Shown: positions 60,653 to 64,000 of the stretch, one piece after another
Position numbering within the stretch: the stretch's first letter is position 1
Layout: every line of letters starts with the position of its first letter
Source: Acidobacteriales bacterium 59-55
Lineage (GTDB): Bacteria; Acidobacteriota; Terriglobia; Terriglobales; Acidobacteriaceae
Length of the DNA: 64,000 nt
Assembly (NCBI GenBank): GCA_001897435.1
Contig: MKSV01000007.1
Span: forward strand, 744,001-808,000
Reading direction: 5' to 3'
Notes under the pieces: generated by a model
Database searches by the model: none
Seen by the model: only the letters and a program-made list of their open reading frames with translations
Told to the model about the DNA's origin: nothing
Translations under genes and position numbers: made by a program

Positions 60653-61969
60653 ATGGAAACAGGTCGGGAGACATTGACAGGGATAGGCTCTGCTGACGCC
60701 GCGGTTGCGCGGACAGTCGTATTGGCGAGCGCGGATGTGGAGTTGCGGCAGAGATTGCGGCGGTCGCTGACGGGGCTGCGATGGCAGGTGAGGGAGGCGA
60801 CCGGTGGCGCGGAGGCGATGGCACAGTTGGAAGCTTCGCGCCCGGAGGCGCTTCTGGTCGATAGCTGGCTGCCGGATCTGGAGGTCGGCGAGTTCGCGGG
60901 GCAGGTGCGATCGATGTATCCGGCGATGGAACTGCTGCGCGTCGACGGCGGCGTCGACAGCGGGGCGCGAAGTCCCAGGAGGAATGAACTGCTGCATGCG
61001 CTGCGCGAGGCGCAGGAGTCTCCGCTCAACGATACGGCGGCATGGAGGTCGGCTCCGGCAGCCGTGCCCCGGGTGGCGAACAGGGCGCCGTCTGTGGTGA
61101 AGGACTTCGATCAGGAGGCTGCGCGGCGAGCGCTCTCGGTTCTGCTGGGACGCGAAGAGCCCTCACGAAGGGAGAGTGTCACGGAGATTCGGACGGAGGA
61201 GCGCGTGCTGCTGCCGGAGTTGGTGGGCGCGAGCGCACCGATGCGGGAGTTGGCGCGGCTGATCCGGCTGGTGGCTCCGCGATCGACCACGGTGCTGATC
61301 GAAGGGGAGACGGGGACGGGCAAAGAGGTTGTGGCCCAGGCGCTGCACCGGCTGAGCGAGCGGGCAGGGAAGCCGTTTGCCGTGCTGAACTGCGCCGCCA
61401 TCCCGGAGGCGCTGTTGGAGGCGGAGTTGTTCGGGCACACGCGAGGAGCGTTTACCGGAGCGGTGCAGTCGCGGACGGGAAGAATCGAGGCGGCGCATGG
61501 AGGAACGCTCTTTCTCGACGAGATCGGCGAGATGCCGCTGGCGCTCCAGGCCAAGATGTTGCGCTTCCTCGAGTGCGGCGAGTTGCAGCGCGTCGGCGAC
61601 AACGAGACGATGCGCGTCGATGTCCGCGTCATCGCGGCGACGCATCAGCCTTTATTGCAGAGGGCCGAGGAGCGGACGTTCCGGCTCGATCTGTACCATC
61701 GGCTCGCGGTCTTTCCCATCGAGGTACCGGCGCTGCGCGACCGGATGGAGGATATCGGCCAGCTCGCCGAACATTTTCTCGAAAAGATGGGCCACGAGAT
61801 GCCGCGCAAGCGGCTGAGTGTCGAAGCCGAGGCAAGGCTGCATGAACATCACTGGCCGGGGAATGTGCGCGAACTGATGCATGTACTCGAACGGGGGGCG
61901 ATTCTCTCCGGCGATCGGATGGAGATTGGCGCCGAAGAGATTCGCTATCGCCGGGCCTCGCGAGCCTAA
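60653..61969 (+). CDS. sigma-54-dependent activator without DNA-binding domain (FlgR-like)
   Basis: The 438-residue protein has a degenerate receiver-like N-terminus (Asp in LLVDSWLPD but no Lys or clear acidic pair) and an AAA+ domain with Walker A GETGTGKE, the sigma-54 contact GAFTGA and LFLDEIGEMPL and R-finger regions. It ends just after the AAA+ lid (EIRYRRASRA), without the Fis-type helix-turn-helix usual in NtrC proteins. H. pylori FlgR, which activates flagellar genes from solution, has the same truncation. It precedes flgB and a sigma-54-like promoter. Confidence 0.9.
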   Translation: METGRETLTGIGSADAAVARTVVLASADVELRQRLRRSLTGLRWQVREATGGAEAMAQLEASRPEALLVDSWLPDLEVGEFAGQVRSMYPAMELLRVDGGVDSGARSPRRNELLHALREAQESPLNDTAAWRSAPAAVPRVANRAPSVVKDFDQEAARRALSVLLGREEPSRRESVTEIRTEERVLLPELVGASAPMRELARLIRLVAPRSTTVLIEGETGTGKEVVAQALHRLSERAGKPFAVLNCAAIPEALLEAELFGHTRGAFTGAVQSRTGRIEAAHGGTLFLDEIGEMPLALQAKMLRFLECGELQRVGDNETMRVDVRVIAATHQPLLQRAEERTFRLDLYHRLAVFPIEVPALRDRMEDIGQLAEHFLEKMGHEMPRKRLSVEAEARLHEHHWPGNVRELMHVLERGAILSGDRMEIGAEEIRYRRASRA

Positions 61970-62004
61970 GGCTCAAGTAATACCGCAATCGGCCGATTGA
62001 TAAG

Positions 62005-62033
62005 AGCGCTCTCATCCGAGGGCGCTTTTGTTT
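62005..62033 (+). terminator. terminator after the sigma-54 activator
   Basis: AGCGCTCTC (62005-62013) pairs with GAGGGCGCT (62018-62026, one G-U pair) around ATCC and is followed by TTTTGTTT. Its T tract abuts the -24 element of the flgB promoter. Confidence 0.75.
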
Positions 62034-62048
62034 GGGTGTTGAACTGCA
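62033..62048 (+). promoter_or_regulatory. putative sigma-54 promoter of flgB
   Basis: TGGGTG (with GG at 62034-62035) and CTGCA (with GC at 62046-62047) give the GG-N10-GC spacing required by sigma-54, though the -24 lacks the C of TGGCAC. A start near 62059 leaves a 15-base leader containing GGAGG before ATG 62074. A sigma-54 activator gene is immediately upstream. Confidence 0.55.
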
Positions 62049-62073
62049 TGGGTAATCGCGTGGAGGTGAAGAC

Positions 62074-62436
62074 ATGGAAGTGACAACCCCGCTGAGCGAT
62101 GCGCTAAATCGCTATCTCGATCTGACCAGCGAGCAGATGAAGCTGACGGCCAGCAACATGGCCAACGTCGATACCCCGGGATACAGGGCCACGGGCTTTG
62201 ACTTTGAGCAGGCATTCGCCCGCGAGATGAACAGCAGCCCCGACGCGAACTTCAGCGCAGGCGAGCCGGTCGTCGAGGTCGATGGCCTGGTGTCGCGGCC
62301 GGACGGCAACGATGTCTCGATGGACCGCGAGGGTATGCAACTGGCCAAGTCGCAACTGCAGTTCCGGCTCGGCGTCGAGCTGCTGAAGCAGCAGTTCACC
62401 AACGTGATGGATGCGATTCACGCGGAGGCGAAGTAG
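62074..62436 (+). CDS. flgB: flagellar basal-body rod protein FlgB
   Basis: This 120-residue proximal rod subunit has the rod/hook signature NMANVDTPGYRATGFDFEQAFA near residues 28-49 and the C-terminal helix MQLAKSQLQFRLGVELLKQQFTNVMDAIH. It polymerises in the periplasm. GGAGG precedes the ATG. It is first in the flgB-flgC-fliE-fliF series. Confidence 0.96.
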   Translation: MEVTTPLSDALNRYLDLTSEQMKLTASNMANVDTPGYRATGFDFEQAFAREMNSSPDANFSAGEPVVEVDGLVSRPDGNDVSMDREGMQLAKSQLQFRLGVELLKQQFTNVMDAIHAEAK

Positions 62437-62439
62437 GCC

Positions 62440-62961
62440 ATGAATCTCTTTGGCGTGATGGATGTAAGCGCGTCGGCACTGAAGGCCGAGCGGATCCGGG
62501 CCGAGGTGGTCGCCTCGAATATGGCGAACGCCGAGACGACGCGGACGCCCGAAGGCGGCCCGTATCAGCGGCATCATGTCGTGTTCGAGTCCGAGGGCGG
62601 CAGCAGCAGCTTTGGGCACTCGCTGATCAGTCAGATGAATGGCGGCGCGTTCGGCGGCGGATTCAACGAAGGTCTGACAGGCGGCCTGGCAAGCGGTCTG
62701 CCGGGCAGCGTGACGGCGGCCAACGCCACCCCCGGTGGGGTTGCGGTGACCGGCGTCATCACCGACGAGAGCGCACCGTTGCGCCGATACGATCCCGAGC
62801 ATCCCGATGCCGGGCCGGACGGCTTTGTTGCCTATCCCGACATTAATCCTCTCACTGAGATGGTGGATCTGATGGGAGCGACGCGGTCGTACGGAATGAA
62901 CGCCTCGGCGGTTCAGGCGGAGAAGAACATGGTCACATCTTCGCTGGATATTTTGAAGTAG
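62440..62961 (+). CDS. flgC: flagellar basal-body rod protein FlgC
   Basis: The 173-residue rod protein starts with VSASALKAERIRAEVVASNMANAETTRTPEGGPYQRHHVVFE and ends in MVDLMGATRSYGMNASAVQAEKNMVTSSLDILK, both matching FlgC. A Gly-rich insert of about 35 residues in the middle (GAFGGGFNEGLTGGLASGLPGS) makes it longer than the usual 130-140 residues. Three bases separate it from flgB. Confidence 0.95.
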   Translation: MNLFGVMDVSASALKAERIRAEVVASNMANAETTRTPEGGPYQRHHVVFESEGGSSSFGHSLISQMNGGAFGGGFNEGLTGGLASGLPGSVTAANATPGGVAVTGVITDESAPLRRYDPEHPDAGPDGFVAYPDINPLTEMVDLMGATRSYGMNASAVQAEKNMVTSSLDILK

Positions 62962-62986
62962 AGCAGGCAACGGAGGGATAGAAGAC

Positions 62987-63325
62987 ATGATGGACCCGGG
63001 AGCAATAGCGGGAGTAATGAAGGGCGTGCAGGGAGTCGCCGGAACGGACGGATTTCTCGACGCGGCGATGAACGCGAGTGCAGGCACAGCGGCGTCAGCC
63101 GCGTCGGTTCCTTTTGCCGGAATGTTTCAGACCATGGTCGAGCAGACCAGCGATCTCGACAAGAAGGCGTCGCAGGCGGTCACCGGCCTGCTCAGCGGGC
63201 AGGGCGTAGAGATCCATGACGCGATGATCGCGACGCAGAAGGCGGACATGGCCTTCGAGTTGGCGTTGCAGGTACGCAACAAGGCAGTCGGCGCGTACCA
63301 GCAGATGATGGGCATGCAGTTCTAG
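62987..63325 (+). CDS. fliE: flagellar hook-basal body protein FliE
   Basis: The 112-residue FliE joins the MS-ring to the rod. It has FAGMFQTMVEQTSDLDKKASQAVTGLLSGQGVEIHDAMIATQKADMAFELALQVRNKAVGAYQQMMGMQF, the typical C-terminal half, which is complementary to FliF and rod proteins. The N-terminal 35 residues are Ala/Gly-rich. It follows flgC by 25 bases. Confidence 0.93.
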   Translation: MMDPGAIAGVMKGVQGVAGTDGFLDAAMNASAGTAASAASVPFAGMFQTMVEQTSDLDKKASQAVTGLLSGQGVEIHDAMIATQKADMAFELALQVRNKAVGAYQQMMGMQF

Positions 63326-63351
63326 ACAATCGGAAGAGATGCTGAGGCGAG

Positions 63352-64000
63352 ATGGCGGAGACGGAACAGGCAGGGCTACAGCGGGCTGGGCAGAGCAGCT
63401 CCGACGCGCCCGGCGGAGGAGCAGCCGGGAGGGCGATGGCCATGGTGTCGGCGTTGCGCGACCGGCTGATAGAGATGCCGTCGGCGAAGCGCACCTGGCT
63501 GATTGCATCGGCCGCGTTTCTGGCGGCGATATGTGTCGGAATGATGTGGTTTGCTCAGCGCCCGGATTGGAAGGTGCTGTTCAGCGGGCTCGATGGAAGG
63601 GACACGCAGCAGGTGTCGCAGGAGCTTGCCGCCGCCGGAATTCCCTTTGAGACGGGGACCGATGGGTCGAGTATCGAGGTTCCGGCAGACACGCTGGACA
63701 AGGCACGGATGGAGGTCGCGGCGAAGGGCATGCCGCAGAGCGGACGCCTGGGCTTCGAGCTCTTCGACAAGCCCAACTGGGTCGGCAGCGAGTTCGATGA
63801 GCGGGTGAATTATCAGCGTGCGCTCGAGGGAGAGTTGGAGCACACCATTGAAACGCTGGGTGTCGTACAGTCTGCGCGGGTGCATCTGGTACTGCCGCAG
63901 CCAAGCCTGTTTGCCACCGAGGAGAAAGCCGCGAAGGCATCCGTTGTGCTCAAGCTACGACGTCCGGTCGTCGATCCGGAGCAGGCCGATGCCATTCGCA
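63352..64000 (+). CDS. fliF: flagellar M-ring protein FliF (partial)
   Basis: The first 216 codons are present; the rest lies past the right edge. After a polar start there is a transmembrane helix (TWLIASAAFLAAICVGMMWFA), then the YscJ/FliF RBM domains (WKVLFSGLDGRDTQQVSQELAAAGIPFE; ARMEVAAKGMPQSGRLGFELFD; YQRALEGELEHTIETLGVVQSARVHLVLPQPSLF). FliF forms the ring in the inner membrane. GAGG six bases before ATG 63352 sets the start. Confidence 0.95.
   Translation, partial: MAETEQAGLQRAGQSSSDAPGGGAAGRAMAMVSALRDRLIEMPSAKRTWLIASAAFLAAICVGMMWFAQRPDWKVLFSGLDGRDTQQVSQELAAAGIPFETGTDGSSIEVPADTLDKARMEVAAKGMPQSGRLGFELFDKPNWVGSEFDERVNYQRALEGELEHTIETLGVVQSARVHLVLPQPSLFATEEKAAKASVVLKLRRPVVDPEQADAIR

Overview
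The window is about 64 kb of GC-rich bacterial chromosome. It suggests a soil acidobacterium of the Terriglobia type (Granulicella/Terriglobus/Edaphobacter relatives). The reasons are a Gram-negative envelope (Omp85/TamB proteins, LexA, cytochrome oxidase, TolC proteins), hopanoid modification by HpnJ, tandem DUF507 proteins, a miaB-bifunctional nuclease pair, a VWFA protein of the acidobacterial kind and a flagellar cluster. The assignment is from protein features only. I see no prophage, transposon, CRISPR array or plasmid functions; nearly everything is ordinary core or lineage-specific chromosome.

Layout. 1-3.4 kb (minus): AI-2E-type permease (cut by the edge), shikimate kinase aroK behind a probable aromatic-amino-acid leader peptide and attenuator, an ECF sigma/anti-sigma pair, and a ThiF/MoeB activating enzyme. 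3.4-13.8 kb (plus): a large Omp85 protein, a SurA-like chaperone and a TamB-like protein form one tightly coupled operon, followed by a BON-domain protein and a UbiA prenyltransferase. 13.9-25.1 kb: stress proteins (CsbD, small membrane protein), pheA, lon, DUF488, moaD-moaE-VWFA (translationally coupled), suhB, ferredoxin, recO, thiD and an RlpA-like protein. 25.1-34.4 kb: glyQ-glyS, thiS, a glycosyltransferase, a ctaC-ctaD-ctaE oxidase operon ending in a small CxxC membrane protein, then three small metal-binding proteins.

34.5-49.7 kb: CocE-type hydrolase, Nudix hydrolase, HGSNAT-like acyltransferase, a phospholipase C-like operon with a putative outer-membrane protein, an AsmA-like protein, two half-size EamA transporters, hpnJ, and an adaptor-TPR-TolC export operon without an inner-membrane pump. 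49.8-59.4 kb: recJ, a thioredoxin-like ferredoxin, two DUF507 genes, two tRNA-Glu genes, miaB, bifunctional nuclease, a GT9 glycosyltransferase, a beta-solenoid DUF4097 protein, a MacA-like adaptor and lexA. 59.6-64 kb: a response regulator, a stand-alone histidine-kinase DHp fragment and a sigma-54 activator lacking a DNA-binding domain lead into flgB-flgC-fliE-fliF, the last cut by the edge.

The most interesting points are regulatory or architectural: the aroK leader (FTFRYWPF run plus hairpins), the leaderless lexA promoter with an ATTC-N7-ATTC direct repeat, the incomplete two-component parts ahead of the flagellar operon with a sigma-54-like promoter at flgB, C-terminal tails after the Gly-Gly of both MoaD and ThiS, and the small oxidase-operon protein.
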